This document shows, piece by piece, positions 27,429 through 28,027 of a stretch of DNA of 28,027 nucleotides (within the stretch, counting starts at the first letter, position 1; the number at the start of each line of letters is the position of its first letter). This DNA is from Chara braunii. Its lineage: Eukaryota; Streptophyta; Charophyceae; Charales; Characeae. The notes beneath the pieces are model-generated. The model did not search any database and was not told the origin of the DNA. It saw only the letters and a program-made list of their open reading frames with translations. Both the position numbers and the translations under genes were made by a program. Where the stretch lies: the NCBI GenBank assembly GCA_003427395.1, contig BFEA01000285.1:925982-954008 (forward strand), in the 5' to 3' direction.

Positions 27429-27623
27429 CCCTTCATAAGTTGCTCCATCGCGACATTCGTCGAAAGGCAGAGCTTTTGCGTTCAGCATGCCTGGAGTAGC
27501 TTCCACGATGAAGACCAACTTTGGCTCTCCCTCTTTCTCTCCCCAGGTGGAAATGACAAAGAAGATGGTGCTGTATCTTTCCATGTTCTATGGGAAGATT
27601 AATTCTCAATTTGCACATTTGGT
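27428..27623. other. no gene seen
   Basis: The stretch between the microsatellite and the E6 end has an open frame in each direction but no domain. Confidence 0.35.
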
Positions 27624-27641
27624 GAGTAGTGGAGTGAGGCT
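27624..27641. mobile_element. GGGCCT-type end E6 (diverged)
   Basis: GAGTAGTGGAGTGAGGCT matches the inverted family terminus except for its last bases. It is followed by CT-rich sequence, as at E5 and E7. The left partner is not seen. Confidence 0.4.
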
Positions 27642-27732
27642 CCCTCTCTCTCACTCTCTGGAGAAAGGTAGGGCAGTTAGCAGTTGGACTGACGGGCCCG
27701 TCTTGAGAACGTGCAAGAGTTGTGCAGAACAC

Positions 27733-27733
<1 letters not shown>

Positions 27734-27801
<68 letters not shown>

Positions 27802-27860
27802 CCCCTCTCTCTCTCTCTCTCACAGAGTCTCCCTCTCTCTCTCTCTTCCCCCCTCCCTTC
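27734..27860. repeat. long interrupted (CT)n microsatellite
   Basis: CT dinucleotides with short C-run and CACAGAG interruptions. Any open frames here are low-complexity artefacts. Confidence 0.95.
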
Positions 27861-27870
27861 TTGTCTCTTT

Positions 27871-27975
27871 GGGCCTCACAGCAGACTGACAGTGAATACT
27901 CCACTAGAACATGGGAAAATATATTGCCATGATTTTTGGCTTTTGTGCATTCGGTGAGTGTTGCTGCTGGCGCCC
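27871..27975. mobile_element. short GGGCCT-ended unit E7, about 105 bp
   Basis: GGGCCTCACAGCAGACTGAC, the core CTAGAACATGGGAAAATAT and TTTTTGGCTTTTGTGCAT, and the end TTGCTGCTGGCGCCCC. It is a close copy of E5, again placed just after a (CT)n tract and before a C-rich tract. Confidence 0.6.
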
Positions 27976-28027
27976 CCTCCCGCCCCCCCCCCCCCTCCCC
28001 CCCCCCCCCCCCCCCCCTCCCCCTCTC
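27976..28027. repeat. C-rich homopolymer tract at the window end
   Basis: Runs of C with occasional T or G reach to the end of the window. On the other strand this is G-rich and may form quadruplexes; assembly accuracy here is doubtful. Confidence 0.9.

Overview
This looks like nuclear DNA of a land-plant-lineage eukaryote with motile, flagellated sperm. The most likely source is a charophyte alga such as Chara; that is an inference, not a proof. The grounds are: chromodomain-class Ty3/Gypsy retrotransposons primed by initiator tRNA-Met; one recognisable exon of an axonemal-type dynein heavy chain (22891-23055, + strand) with plant-like splice signals; a U6 snRNA sequence with a plant-like 5' stem-loop; long (CT)n microsatellites; and assembly gaps (N at 16201 and 17581-17830). 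No bacterial gene organisation is present.

Layout. (1) 1-599: no gene. 600-6023 (+): element A, an old chromodomain Ty3/Gypsy copy broken by nonsense codons, frameshifts and a deletion in the integrase core, with odd residues in the RT and RNase H active sites. 6024-7900 is its 3' untranslated region, with an 88-bp degenerate tandem repeat and strong hairpins. (2) 9020-18120 (-): element B, a full-length LTR retrotransposon. It has 905-bp LTRs (one holds the N gap), 4-bp target duplications (CGAT), a PBS, a PPT, an intact gag and a nearly intact pol with three in-frame stops and one frameshift. (3) 19349-21622 (-): element C, a relative of B with three internal deletions. Its right end is a ~68-bp inverted piece of its own LTR, so both outer ends are the same U5 terminus. 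(4) 21623-22480: AT-rich tandem repeats between two CCCGAACG-rich blocks. (5) 22553-23055: a duplicated intron 3' end and the dynein exon. (6) 24197-27975: a cluster of short elements or ends sharing a GGGCCTCGCTCCACTACT-like terminus. One of them (26115-26596) splits a U6 snRNA sequence, and another abuts a second U6 3' fragment at the same U6 position. The split U6 is followed on the same strand by a tRNA-derived SINE. (CT)n, (CG)n(AG)n and C-run microsatellites fill the right end.

How it fits together. The only host protein-coding sequence seen is the dynein exon. The retrotransposons to its left and the small repeats to its right may lie in very long introns of that gene, because neither neighbouring exon is in the window. 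The most unusual signal is the GGGCCT-ended family and its apparent U6 insertion site. Next are the two-U5-ended element C and the insertion of B exactly into a sequence identical to its own primer-binding site.
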